Below are positions 36,021 through 48,127 of a stretch of DNA of 64,000 nt, in pieces (within the stretch, counting starts at the first letter, position 1; every line of letters begins with the position of its first letter). Position numbers and translations under genes: made by a program. The notes under the pieces were generated by a model. That model saw nothing but the letters and a program-made list of their open reading frames with translations. It searched no databases and was not told where the DNA came from. The stretch lies in contig NC_064760.1 in NCBI RefSeq assembly GCF_011397635.1, positions 28,760,856-28,824,855 on the forward strand, in the 5' to 3' direction. This DNA comes from Epinephelus fuscoguttatus (lineage: Eukaryota; Chordata; Actinopteri; Perciformes; Serranidae).

Positions 36021-36416
36021 TGGGCGGCACGGTGGTGTGGTGGTTAGCACTGTCGCCTCACAGCAAGAGGGTTGCTGGTTCGATCCCGGGTGTGGGAATA
36101 ATAGTTTAATAGTAGAGTTTTAATAATAATAATAATAGTAGAGTTTGCATGTTCTCCGCGTGTCAGCGTGGGTTCTCTCCGGGCACTCCGGCTTCCTCCC
36201 ACAGTCCAAAAACATGCAGATTGGGGACTAGGTTAATTGATAACTCTAAATTGTCCGTAGGTGTGAATGTGAGCGTGAATGGTTGTTTGTCTCTATGTGT
36301 CAGCCCTGCGATAGTCTGGCGACCTGTCCAGGGTGTACCCTGCCTCTCACCCAATGTAGCTGGGATAGGCTCCAGCCCCCCCGCGACCCTCAAGAGGATG
36401 AAGCGGTTAGAAGATG
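36021..36416 (+). mobile_element. Fish tRNA-derived SINE (GGGCGGCACGGTGG family)
   Basis: Starts GGGCGGCACGGTGGTG, then an A-box-like TGGTTAGCACTG and B-box-like GGTTCGATCCC, then the common body with CTCCGGCTTCCTCCCACAG and ends AAGCGGTTAGAAGATG. A small AAT-rich stretch interrupts it at about 36096-36143. It is flanked by a perfect 12-base duplication, AATATCTTAGGG, at 36009-36020 and 36417-36428. The perfect flanks suggest a fairly young insertion. Confidence 0.85.
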
Positions 36417-36429
36417 AATATCTTAGGGC

Positions 36430-37636
36430 TGGGACTCATGCTGCGCCTTTTCCCACCTGGAGAATGTGAGGTCAGGCGCTGGGTGCTACACTTGTACCTA
36501 CTTCCAGCTTTAGAGGTGTGCGCCTGACATTGCTGAGCGACCGTAACCAGCACCATATCATAGCCTGCTTATCAGAAACTCAAGATCAGAGCTGATCTTC
36601 ATTGTTTTCAAGTGTGTAGGCTATTAAAGTATGTGAGGTCCTCCAGCTCTGGGTAGCCATACACTAAAATGATGAGCTTCTTCTCCAGTTAACATAGACT
36701 GATATTTCCGGAGGAACAGAGATGTCTGCTGTCTGTTGTTTTTTAAATTTAACCTTTAGTTATGGGGGTGACCTAGTAAATGAGTAGTCAAACTCTTTTT
36801 ATTTTATTTTTGCAGATTGTTGAGGTGAATTGTGGTCAGTGATTTGTTGAAAATGGAGATATTGGAGTGATCAGATATCTTCATCTCAAAAGATGTCACC
36901 ATCTGAAATCCACTAAGATAAGCTCAATACCTTACATGACAATGCCCATCCATATACCACAGTCAAATGATAGGTACAGGAATTTAAGCGTGGCGGGGAG
37001 AGTGTATAGGGCCCCAACCTCAAGAGTTCTTTTCCACCGGGATAAAAGCGCTTCAGCAGCACCACTGGAGCAAGTGTGTCGCCCTTGACAGGGATTATGT
37101 TGAAAAATAAAAGCACTGGAAAATCTGTATCTGGTTTTGTTTCCTTGAGGCTCAAATTTTTTTCAGTCACCTCTCGTAACTAGAAAAACCTCTTGAGATT
37201 AAAAAGTTCTTTTTCAAGAGGGTCCTGACCAAGACAGGCAGCAACAGAAAGTTTCAGACACATCATAGAGCGAAAATACAAAATTAAAAATATGCAACTC
37301 CAAAACAAGCTTGCTGTGATTGGTTGTTCTTCGTCACATGATATGGGCCGTGTTTTGTTGCACTCCAAAAGTCGTACTTTGGTTATCTCAGTGCACAGCC
37401 GTCACGCCTTGGAAAATACCTTCTACACGTCTAAATTGACAACAATGGATCTAAGTGCGCAAAAAACGTGGCATGTGTATGGACCCTTAATGAAATAATA
37501 ATTTTCATATGGCCTTCAAATGGCACAATAAAGATGGAATTAGCATCTGCCAAGATTATAGGGGAAAATAACAAGGCAATGCCTCCTTTTACTGAATATT
37601 CCAGATAGATAGTATTTAGATAGATATTTAAAAATA

Positions 37637-37690
<54 letters not shown>

Positions 37691-39850
37691 CACAGTATAA
37701 AGTTGAATTCAGCAAAAACCTACAAAAAAAATTCAATTTCAGCAAATTTATAAAATCTGTGGGGCTCGACTGAGGATATTTTAGTGTAGTATTTTTAATT
37801 GTAGCCCAATCAGGAGTGTCAAGACTGGGGACACTTTAAATTTCTGCAGATCTTTATAAACAGCTGCACAATAATTACATACATTATGCATTTTTATAAA
37901 CCTTCATATACTGTCATTTTTTTCACATGTTTGGGATAAATAAGTCACACTGTTGTTTCCTCTGTGCTGAAGCTTGTAACTTTCTCTCAAAAGCACCTGA
38001 GCAGAGTTTCATGGGAAATAACAGCACAGGCTCACACCGTAAAAGCACCGCCCTGGTTATGTGTAATGGTGGATATAATTTTATGTGTCCAGATGAGTTA
38101 TTCTATCACTTTATTCTGTTTTGCTCCCTGGGGTGCGATGCTTCATATTATTTTCCACCTACTTTATCACAGTACTCTGCTGCCCTCTCCCTTTGCTTTC
38201 ACTAAAACACTGACATGCTGTTCATGTGAGGGCTGTGTCTGCTAAGCACGCCATCTGCTGGGCAAAGGAAAAACAGAGACACCTATATTGTAATGGTCCT
38301 GGTAAATTACTGAATGCATTAAATAGCGAGCATTAATTATGATGTGTTTCTATATAATCTGTTTAATCTCTTCAATGAGGATGTATACAAAGAGACAGTA
38401 CAGTTACATTGTAGGAGAAGTAGGAGGCACAGAATATAATCATCAAAATGTTGCAGTGTTTATGTCATCTCTGACTCAAATAAGTGTTTCACGCTCTCTG
38501 GCCTGTTTTCCATCACACTCACACTACACACCAAACCTGCTAATGTGTGATAAATGACAAAGAGCCAGCAGCAAAGCCTGCCCTTGCACCAACTTTGCGT
38601 CGCTGCAAGGATAAGCTTATGAAATATCAGCCAAAAGGAAAACGAGGCTTCTGATGTTTGCTGACTGAATCAGTCTGATTGCTTGCAGGCCTGTCACCTC
38701 ATCACCAACACCAGCCTTGTTAAACTAAACGCAGACCGCACAGCTCCAACAATACCAAACTCTGCAGAATACAGTGTAGGAGCTCTACTAAATGCTCTGT
38801 TAGGAGAAGAGACTCACACAGCGCGGACAAATAATCAACAGAAATCAGCTGCTGACATGGTTTCTGAGGCAGAAAACGTCATTATGGCTCAGTGTCTGTC
38901 ACTTCTTGTCTTGGCCTTCATATTGTGGTGTCTGTGGGGACAGGCTAACTGTTTGCTGCCACCATGTGACAGCTGAGACTCTCTGCAGAAGTCAGTAAGG
39001 TAGCTCATGAGCTAGTGTCTCAGCAGACTTCAGAGAAAGCTTGAGATTTTATGGCGACTTGATTCTATAATCCTGGAAAGAAAAAATCAGGGTAACCAAT
39101 TTAGAAAGTGGAATATTTTCATGTCTGTGCACGCAATGTAAAATATTTATCACAATAAAAGGCCTTTATGTGCATTCTGCTTTGAAAGAGGATGAATTAG
39201 GCAATCAATTTTAATAGGTTTCACTGCAGCGTTTTGTTTTACCATGTCAGGCTTGTTGCTTGTGACAGTTAAATTTGCTTCTGGGATAAACACTATAACA
39301 AACCTATCTATCTGTGACAAAGACAGCCACACAAAGACTGTTTATTTGCATACAAATGCTGTTTGTTTTCAATGGAAGCGCTGATTTTGACTTTGCATAA
39401 ATAAAACTAAGCTGACATTCCTCAGAAAATAAAAATTCTCTAAGTAAATAAAGTACACACACACGCATGCCTCTGTGCACACACTTTGGTTCGGTGTGGC
39501 TTACACAACAGATGGTAGGGGAAGTCATGGCCTCTTGTGTGACACAGCTTGTTTATCACGCGCACAGACCTCATTTATAAAAAATGAATATCCTAGATTC
39601 CATCACTGCATCTTCTCAAAGATAAGACCGATTTTATGAGACCACAGATATATTTCATACATGACAGGCTTAAGCCCCAGTTTCACTATAAACCTATAAA
39701 AACCCTGAGAACCATCACGTCTACATGAAAACAGACTTTTAACATCTCATTTTGTATCACTGGCATACAGTATTCTTTGAAGGGAACATCAATAGTACCA
39801 AACGAAGAAGTGTTATGCTCAATTTGACACATACAAATATGTGAAGCAAC
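36430..39850. other. Spacer between the alpha connexin and vma21
   Basis: Contains a CA microsatellite (37638-37689). The 97-residue frame at 38683-38976 has no family resemblance. No gene or RNA is recognised. Confidence 0.5.
37638..37689. repeat. CA microsatellite
   Basis: About 26 CA units, the longest simple repeat in the window. It produces a poly-(Cys-Val) false frame on the minus strand. Confidence 0.95.
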
Positions 39851-39872
39851 TAAAAAGATACAATCTTTCCAG

Positions 39873-39878
39873 TTTATT
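39873..39878 (-). terminator. vma21: Candidate vma21 poly(A) signal
   Basis: TTTATT on the plus strand (AATAAA on the minus strand), 880 bases past the vma21 stop. This would give a 3' UTR spanning about 39850-40753. Confidence 0.4.
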
Positions 39879-40753
39879 TGAACAGGTCAAGCTTCTCATC
39901 TGCATCACAACCTCACTGACATCCTCAAATCATCAAACATCTTCAATACAAAACTTTTTTTTTTTTAAATACAACTTGATCTTGCAATAATTTCCTAATT
40001 CAAAGTTCCAAAATATCACTGAGCTACAGTACACACACTTAAAAACAGAAAGAAAAAACACTTGTTTACGAGGACAAACAGATAAGTCTGATAATTTCGA
40101 AGGACAAGACATCAAGAAGATTTTGATCCAAAATACAGCATGAGTGTTAAGCACATTATGGGTTACAGAAGAGTCATCTTTAGATGTATCCAGATAAGAA
40201 CTGAAATTTGAGGACAGGATGGTTAATTCAGTAGCACAAATATTCACAGAATGGATGTCGAGCATTCTGGAAATCAAATCCCTCATACATACACGTTACA
40301 AGCACATACAGAGCGTGCACACGCATCCTCCAAAACCCAAGATGTTTTCTCACACGAAAAACTCTCTGACTGTGAAGGGACTTAGAGCACTTAACCAAAT
40401 GGCAGCTTATAACAAAGCCTCTTAAAAATAGGGGCGGCCCTCTGTTGACAAAAGTAACATTTTCAGACAACAAAAAGTCAAAAAGCGGACCTGCTGAGAC
40501 TGGTGAAAATAAACACACCCAACAGCCTCCACTCCCCCCATGCCAGGGAATTATACGGAAGTTTCATGCTTTAACCTTGCGTTAAAGCCTAAGCGCAAAC
40601 CAGATCCTCTAACTGTCTGGTTGGTAGATGGTGCCGTGTTTAGTGCTGGAGCCCATGGTGGAGGGGTGGGGTGGGGCGGTGGTGGGGGGCGCTGCGGATC
40701 CATGCCCGTCTCTGTCCGTCTCCTCCGGTCTTATGAGCTGATAAGGACATGCC

Positions 40754-43700
40754 TTAATCGTGTTTGCCCTTCCCTTTAGGCGTGCCTTCGTTCCAGGCCA
40801 CATAAACAAACAAGGCCAAAACCACATGCACGGCGAGCACTGCTACAATGGCTGCATAGAAGTAGCTGTCAGAGCTTGACATTTTCATGGAACCTGGGAA
40901 ATGAGATGGAGAACAGTTAACAGTGACGACGACCAGCAGCTGCATTACAGTGCCTGTTCTTTAAATCGTATTTCATGTAAAACGTAACCAGGATGCACAC
41001 AACGTTCATAAGCTTAGATTTAAAGGGACAGTTCACCCAAAAGTACATGTTTTATCTCTAACCCACAGTGCTATTTATCAGCCTAGATAGTTTTGGTGTG
41101 AGTTGCCGAGCATTGAAGATATCACCATAGAGATGTCTGCCTTCTCTTGGATGTAATGCTCGACAGCACTTGGCTTAAAATACATTTGAAAACTCAACAG
41201 CAATGTCTCTTTCCAAAAATCATGACCTGGTAATAATCCACGGACCTTGTTGTGAGCAGTTTCATGTCGGAACTATTTTCTTTCTTTCACTGGCCAACTG
41301 TATCACAGCACAGAAGGAAGCATGCATCTACTCATGGATGAGTGGCTCATGCTCGTGACAGCGCATGATGTAAACATTATTAGCGTCCTCCTCAACTGAG
41401 CTGTAACATTAGCAATTTTGCACGCACCCTTCCTTCTATGTGATGATATGGTTGGCAAGTAAAATATCTGTTAAAGTATTTCTAGGGCATGTGTTGCCTT
41501 TATTAGAGTAAGCAAAGGAGATGTGAATGGAAAAGAAGGGAGAGAGATATGGGAAATTGTTTGTGATTGTTTACAGACAGTGATGCCGTTATAATGGGCA
41601 TTACCAAATGGTGGATAGCAGTCCAGACCTGGACTGGGTGACAGTTCTACTGGACCCATGACCAGTGTCTGACAGATTAATAAGCATGAAATGTAATCTT
41701 AATGGAGCGTTTTATTTTTGGTTGTGGTTTGAGGCTGTGGGTGCATTTCATTCAGTTAACAGGGCAATAGCTCAATTAAGCTTATCAAATCATTGACATG
41801 AGAGAGATGACAATGTAGGAGTATGAAGCAACTGACTCCACCAGATTCTGGCTACTGACTGTGTCTAAGACTCTTTTCTCTGGTCTAACCAAAGTAGCCC
41901 TACACACCACGGCCATATTTGGGTCGACTTACAGCTGTGAGTCAGCTTTCTCAGCAATGGACATTACTAAAACCAAGTGCTGTTCCAGGCTCATCACTGA
42001 ACACCTACACATGTGCATGGGAATGGCGCTGAATCCACACCAAGATTCAGACTACCAGCAGGGCAGTCACAGGCTTTTACTTGAAATGTAGGCTTTGAGT
42101 TTATTGCGCTCGGACTAATTTTATTCATGGTAAAGGTACTGTAGAGTAAATATGTCTGTATGTGCGAAAAGTATCCTACTTTGAAAGTTAACAGTATTGT
42201 TTAAGTGATACAGAAATGCACGTGGTTGATTTTATTTGATAGATGTAGGGTACAGGACATAATATAGACCAGGGGTGTCAAACTCATTTTACAGCCCTAT
42301 TTGATCTCAGATGGGCCGGACCAATAAAACCATTGCACAATAACCTATATGTTGCATTAGCTCCAGTGTTTTCACTTATCTGTGTAAAGAATTACATTGA
42401 GTACACATTCTTCCACATTGAGTTAGTCTACTTCTCACTGTCATTACATGTGCACTTATGCACTTATTTCCTGATTCAGGAGTGATACAGTCTGATTTGA
42501 ACTGAAGCTTCTGATTGACAATATTTTACACAATGTTTAATATATTTTAGTCTGAGTGGGCGGAAGTTCGCTGCATAGATCAGCCTCTCATTGGGTGGAA
42601 CGAGCCACCCGCTGAAGTCCTGCCCTACCACCTCCAGTTGTGCAGCAGTTTTCAACCGTTTTCAACACGTCCTTTACTAACTTTTGCGGTGTTTGATCTT
42701 GCGGGGATGTAGCCATTTTTCTGCCATGGTTCGCGTCCTGTAGGTAATATTTTTGTGGGCGTGTTACACCAAAACCTGTTTCCCCCCCGGCAGTATTTTT
42801 GCAAGCGCATTGTTGCTGTGGCACCGCCCAGACCGATTGTGACTGGTTGAAAGAAATACAAGCAGCCGGGGTGTTTTTTCTTCTCCAATCTTAAAGTGAG
42901 AGTCGGCCCAGTCAGACCTTTCTTTTCTTGAGAAAAGTCTGGTGATTGAGACTAAATCTATTTAAACACTATCACAGTAAGAATTCATTGATATATCACA
43001 GAGCTGTAGTCTGGTCAGGGTGGGAGAGCCTCTGAGGCTTAATTTTAGATGGAGTAGGCAATGCATTGTTTAATTTGCTCCTGAAACTTGGCACCTCTAT
43101 GTCTAGTCATCTAGTGGGCCGGATTGGACCCTTTGGCGGGTTGCTTCTGGCCCACGGGCTGTATGTTTGGCACCCATGATTTAGTTAGTAGAAAAATTCA
43201 GACCTTTGCTAGAAGGAAATTTTAGTAACTGGAACTCTTTGCATTTGAATTAAATACTCCTGCACTACACCACAAAACACTTCTGTATTATTTTTCATGT
43301 GATTATATAAAAAAAATACCAGCTGAAATACAATAATTGGATTTTTAAACTCTCTCTGTATTGGCTCAAAGACTCCAGTATCAGTCAGACTGTGGTTACT
43401 ATGCAAAGCTTTCATGTGGTGCAATGAAAAGACACGGAACAAGGTGAAGAGGACATCTGTGGTAGTGACTTCCTTTCATCTAAGTTAACTTTGAAACCAG
43501 ACCAACGTTTAAAGACTGACATGCAAACACAAACAAAGTAGTGTTGAAAAGCTCACCCTCAAAGATATACGCCTTTGTTGCGAAGTAAAGCCCAATGGGC
43601 AGCGTGACCATCAGGATAGTGAAGAACAGCAGTGTCTTGAGGGCTGAAACCAGGGAGCTTTCATTTCTGCAGAGGAGCACAAGTTCAACAGTCAGCAGAG

Positions 43701-44039
43701 GTATAACAAGACAACGACCTTACTGTTGAGGAGCACTGGGACGCCAGCATGCTAACGACTGATGTGGGAGTGTCCCTTGGCGATAATTTATTATCCGTTC
43801 AACGGTAATGCCACATCAAATACAAGTCTTTTGTAAACTTTGGCGCATATTTAACCTCAAGCAGCAAAGAGGGGGGCGGGCGTCACTCTACAGACAGCGA
43901 GGCTAACTGTTAGCTTAGCTAACAGGCTAGCTAGCTAAGGTTAGCCGTTCATTTAAAGCAACTGATTAATTTCTCACCCTCTGTAATAAGGCTGCGGTCC
44001 GGCTGCGGGGTCTGACGTTGCTCTTACAGATCCGTCCAT
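40754..44039 (-). CDS. vma21: VMA21, V-ATPase assembly factor
   Basis: Small ER membrane chaperone for assembly of the V-ATPase V0 sector. Three minus-strand exons, 44039-43978, 43666-43557 and 40893-40754, join in phase (phases 2 and 1) to 103 residues (human 101). They encode MDGSVRATSDPAAGPQPYY; then RGNESSLVSALKTLLFF, which opens the first membrane helix; then ATKAYIFEG; then SSDSYFYAAIVAVLAVHV, the second helix, ending WNEGTPKGKGKHD. The NESSL, TLLFF, IGLYF, YIFEG and YFYAAIVAV blocks match vertebrate VMA21 closely. The ATG at 44037-44039 was chosen for length and in-phase splicing. The promoter region just upstream holds a TCTCGCGAGA box. In human this gene lies at Xq28 next to the GPR50 region, as here next to mtnr1c. 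Confidence 0.95.
41017..41410. repeat. Common fish repeat in vma21 intron 2
   Basis: Starts TTAAAGGGACAGTTCACCCA, a familiar terminus of a dispersed fish repeat. The other end is not identifiable, so this is probably partial. Confidence 0.45.
41840..42091 (+). mobile_element. hAT transposase C-terminal remnant in vma21 intron 2
   Basis: The frame contains FGSTYSCESAFSAMDITKTK then LITEHLHMCMGMAL, matching the dimerisation end (hATC region) of hAT transposases: the ESAFS block and the HLH-like L.TEHL block. Only about 75 residues are kept and no upstream transposase is present, so it is a dead DNA-transposon fragment. Confidence 0.75.
42270..43178. mobile_element. hAT-type MITE in vma21 intron 2
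   Basis: Begins CAGGGGTGTCAAACTCATTT and ends TGTTTGGCACCCATG (inverted). Flanking 8-mers ATATAGAC and ATTTAGTT match at only 5 of 8. The ends also carry GGGCCGGA-type internal words. It lies close to the hAT transposase remnant but may not belong to it. Confidence 0.65.
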
Positions 44040-44166
44040 TGCTGGGCTGACAGGAGACGAGGTAAAGATTAAAAACGGGAAATAAACTCTGTAAAATGTT
44101 AGCGTTATCCCCCTGACTGTGTTGTGTTGTTTGAGATCCTTTCTTCCGCATATGATCATGGGGCCG

Positions 44167-44192
44167 TCACATGACACAGAAGTCTCGCGAGA
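44167..44192 (-). promoter_or_regulatory. vma21: vma21 promoter motifs: CLEAR-like E-box and TCTCGCGAGA
   Basis: About 130-150 bases before the ATG lie GTCACATGAC (44166-44175, one base from the lysosomal CLEAR element GTCACGTGAC) and the palindrome TCTCGCGAGA (44183-44192), a known housekeeping-promoter element. Surrounding sequence has no TATA box. TFEB-type control would fit a V-ATPase factor but is inferred. Confidence 0.5.
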
Positions 44193-44517
44193 CTAGAGTT
44201 CATGTCCAAGCTGGTTCATGTCCTTAAGAGTATTCTGGCTAATATATGAGTTTATTTACTCGAAATATGGCTCTAATTAACAACATTCAAGAACATTAAA
44301 CATTCAAGAAGAAGAACTTTATAAATTACTCACAGGGGAAATGATTTTTAAGTAAAATGTGCTAAATCTTTGCAGTCAAAAAGTCCACACATAACTATTA
44401 TGCATCAGAATTGTCCAATACAGAGATATATTGTTGTTGTAGCCCTATAATGAATTATTAGCATATCAGTGATACACAAATGAGTAGGAAATTAGGCTAT
44501 TCTAATGTACTCTAGGT

Positions 44518-44816
44518 CAATGGTTCCCAACTGGTGGGTCCTGGTCCAAAAGTGGGTTGTGGGTCCATTCTGAATGGATCGCAAGTGACTCATGAATGTG
44601 TCAAATGTCTGTGAATTTCTGGCACAGAGCTTATATTTTGAAGTGCTGTTTTTTGCTGTAGTGTGTGAATAACGGACAGCTAATTGACAGAGACAGCAAA
44701 CTAGCTCAATGGCATGGCCAAACGCAAGTATGATGCTGATGTACTAACTGTGTGGACCTTGAACTAATGACTTAAGAGAAATCTGGACCCAGTGGCTGCA
44801 CCGTTGGGAACCACTG
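44518..44816 (+). mobile_element. Short hAT MITE (copy 2 of 2)
   Basis: Begins CAATGGTTCCCAACTGG and ends CCGTTGGGAACCACTG. It is flanked by CTCTAGGT (44510-44517) and CTCTTGGT (44817-44824), an 8-bp duplication with one mismatch. Same family as 30012-30304 in opposite orientation. Confidence 0.8.
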
Positions 44817-44829
44817 CTCTTGGTCATTA

Positions 44830-45360
44830 AAATGGGGTCATTTGTTTTATATTCTGTCAAATATTTTTATTTGTAATAATCCATCTCATTACCAGACCAC
44901 TGTTGCAATGGTTGGTACGGTCATAGCAATGTCGTCCTGGTGACACCTATTGTTGTGGGAACTACCACAGACGCTGTTTTGAGTCTAGCTATCTGTCTTT
45001 GGACAGATTTTGTCAACAAAATAGGGGAGCAACCATACAAGATAGAGTCAGAAACTTTACAGGTGTGTAGTTAAGATCAAAATGAAGGCCACGGTCAAAG
45101 TGGTCCAAGCAAGGGGGCCAGAAGTAGGGGGATAGGATGTAGGGAAAGGGCCATTGCCCCTCTATTTCACACCCCTGGCCCACATTTGTCTTACATCGTG
45201 GGCTGCTGTTTTGTAGCTGTGATCCCATTATGAAATGGTCTCTAGTTTTTTAAAATAATCATATGTTTTGTATGTAAACCGTAATGTGCAAAGTAACTAA
45301 ACCTTAACTAAAGCTAAAAAATTTTTACGGTCTGCAAATCATGTTTATGTTTTGAATTTG
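44830..45360. other. Spacer, nothing recognised
   Basis: No frame, repeat terminus or RNA gene was recognised. Confidence 0.4.
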
Positions 45361-45399
45361 TGTTTTGGCCTGTTGCGCCACCCATTGCCATCTACCAGT

Positions 45400-46020
45400 C
45401 ACGCAGTCAGTAGAGTCTCAGCATCAGTTACAGTTACAATGGCTGACGAGGGTCTATATAGGAGATGCTTTTGAATGGTGGAGATGGTTGAAAGCGGAGA
45501 AGAATTTGAAATCGGATGTCGAAGTGGCTACTCTTGTCCTCAACAGGTAAGCTTTAGCCAAAGTTGGCTAACTAGCATCATAGCTAGACGGGGAAGGACA
45601 TTTTGAATACTTTCAACTGTTATTCATTTTCGATCATACATTGTAGCCCATGTGCAGGTGGGTCATCGACCCGACTGATTTTTTTGAGAAACAAATGTTA
45701 GCAGCACGGCAAGCAGCATTAGCAGTGTCCCGGTACATAGCATTAGCAACCGGCTCCTCCTCCACTGTATCCCAGAAGCAGCAGAGAAGCTGGACTTGCT
45801 TGAATGGTCCGCTGGAAAACCGAAGATCAAGGACGTGGCGACGCGGTCCTGCCACGGCAGCCGCCAGTGGGCAAACAAATCACCCCCAATTTCCACCTGT
45901 GCTGCATTCCGGCTCCGTCTCAGCTGCGGCACTCCGGAGCCGTCCGCAACAGATATGTAACTACAGCGCCTTTAAGGTTCTTTCAAATTTTATTTCTTTA
46001 GTTTCTCACTCCAATTGAAC
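45400..46020 (+). mobile_element. Decayed transposon-like coding fragment
   Basis: A frame with VYIGDAFEWWRWLKAEKNLK and SDVEVATLVLNR ends at a good donor (CAACAG|GTAAGC, about 45547). The DAFERWRxLKxEKxLKxDxEVAxxLL wording recurs in fish repeat-derived proteins, usually at an N-terminus. The following 45650-45960 frame is Ala/Ser-rich and ends near ACAGCGCCTTTAAGG, which looks like an element end. I infer a broken DNA-transposon gene or exon. A host gene is less likely because the ATG context (45439) is out of frame with this block. Confidence 0.45.
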
Positions 46021-48120
46021 ATACACAAAGCAACACTTGACTTTCTTTTTATTCGGGTGTCACTGATTTATTTTACTTTGTCATGTTGTTCTGCAATCAT
46101 TTTAAAAATATATAGAATATTTTGATGTGTGAAGGTTCAAGCAAAACAAACTCTGGCTTTAATTAAGGGTTTTAAATTCAATATAACTTATACAGAATAC
46201 AGAAAGGACATTCTTGTCATCTGTAATGAATTCAAATGTCACCTTTTTTTAATAAATACATGCTAATTAGGGGATATCAGTTGAGCACAGTCTTTTCACG
46301 TTCACACAGTCCTGAGAAGAGATCTTATTTGTGCGGGTAAATCAAGGTTGTGTACTGCTTTTAGATAACTTGTTTTCCTGTTGCCCTGCGTATTTAAAAT
46401 GGATTAAAGTAGACTGCAATTCAGTGTAACTTGAAGCCTTTTTATAACCTATTTGTTTTACGCTACATTAGGCTTATATTCATTTCGCAGACTCTTTTGT
46501 CCAAACTGACCTGTGGTATAATTGGAGTGTCTCGCTCATAGTCATAAAGTGTCGTCTCTGGCCTTGGGGGAAAGGAGAAATGCAATTTGAATCATCTTGT
46601 CTGGTCTATTTATTCAGAATATCTGTGTACAGGAAAGCTTTAGGGCAGAGTTCTTTGGACTCTTAGAATTGATCACGGCACTCTTTTTAAAATAGATGAT
46701 CTATTGCGAGGGGTGAAAACAGCCACAGACACAAGCCTGCCCTGTTGAGGAATTTTAATCAACCTGGATTCAAGGTAGGTGGTGTACTTTTTCCAAATGC
46801 AGCAGAATCCTTCTCATTTACCAGCAATGGTCAAATCAACATAATAACTGATACATTTATTTTCAGAAAGACATATATAGTTTTTAGAAATCAGTTTCTA
46901 AATCAGATATTTATCACATTTTCCCTTGAAATGAAACACATCATAAAACACTTTTCAATAATTAAAACATGTTTCCTTCCATATTAATGTTTCACAGCTG
47001 TCCATTCACATCCTGACATCACTGTTATTTTTTTTCCATTCCCATCACCAGGCTCTAAAAATAGAGGCAAAGGAATGATGGATGTAAACTTGTAGGTTCA
47101 TCACTCAAAGATCATTTATGGCAGCCCTGTGTCATGTCATGTGCTTGTTCAGCCTGTGTTCCTGAATAATTCAACACCGTAAAACACGACCTGTTTAATT
47201 GCAGATGTGACAGAGAGCCATTTAGTCCATTTCGTGCCAACAGTATACATTCAGTGTCGTGTGCTGGCTGTGCTTCTAGTTTGAGTCTCGCTGCGTCAAG
47301 GAGTGCAGTTTCTGCTCCAGTTGGCTTTGCTCTCACCGGTGCCACGCTCAGCAGGTTCCCCCAAAACACGTTTCATTTGACTCACAAAAGGGACCAGCCG
47401 AAACCACTAAGAACAATCCAGTGATGTGTGTTCATGATAATCAGTATGCTGTCTGTGGTAATTTCACTCACAGCAAAAAACAACAAGACGGCACTGGCTC
47501 TGGAGGCTCAGAGGATTGTCACAGTGAATCATGTTATTCTCAGATATGTTGCTGGATGAACCACCATGTGCAATTTTAAATAATTATCTACTGATTTTTT
47601 AGATGTTGCACTTTGGAGCGACACAGGAAGCACAGAGGAGAGAGGTTCAACAGAGTCCCTCAAACCTTCCCTCATTTATACAGCGACCCACAGATTGTGT
47701 GGAAAGGCCTGTGTGTAAAACCAAACACATATCTTCATATTGATCAGCAACATGTGCAGACATCATGAGTACATATGTTACGTGTCCCTTTATCTTGTAA
47801 CTTGTCACTTTGTCTGTATAATTGCTGCTGTGTAGTTCTTGTACTTATTTATCTGTACTTATTTCTGTCTTTGTGCCGCTGCAACACCCAAATTTCCCCT
47901 CTGGTGTTCAATAAAGGCTTAAGAGTATTAGGCCCATTGATATTATTCTTAATAGGCTTTGCTGCTAAAACCTTAAACTTAAACATACTTGCATCTAAAA
48001 AGATGATACAATCAGATTAGAAATGGACTTTTTTGTTGTTGTTTTTATGAATGCATGCAATAATTCATCCCGTCTTTCTTAAAAGCCCCTGCTAAAGACA
48101 GTGGTCAAAACATTTTGGCT
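46020..48120. other. Gene-free spacer
   Basis: AT-rich with short unsupported frames (46745-46987, 47112-47369, 47775-48020). No repeat termini were recognised. Confidence 0.5.
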
Positions 48121-48127
48121 TTTTTAA

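Noticed and set aside
36030-36090. Possible tRNA gene (A- and B-box words)
   Set aside because: Boxes belong to a SINE head; no proper acceptor stem or cloverleaf. The same applies to 62870-62935.
36149-36469. 106-residue frame
   Set aside because: Lies inside a SINE; the same text occurs in many fish genomes as repeat.
37431-37745. 104-residue minus-strand frame with a Cys-Val run
   Set aside because: Produced by the CA microsatellite at 37638-37689.
38683-38976. 97-residue frame with a hydrophobic C-terminal stretch
   Set aside because: Considered as a small membrane protein, but there is no recognised homologue, no upstream exon and no promoter or poly(A) context.
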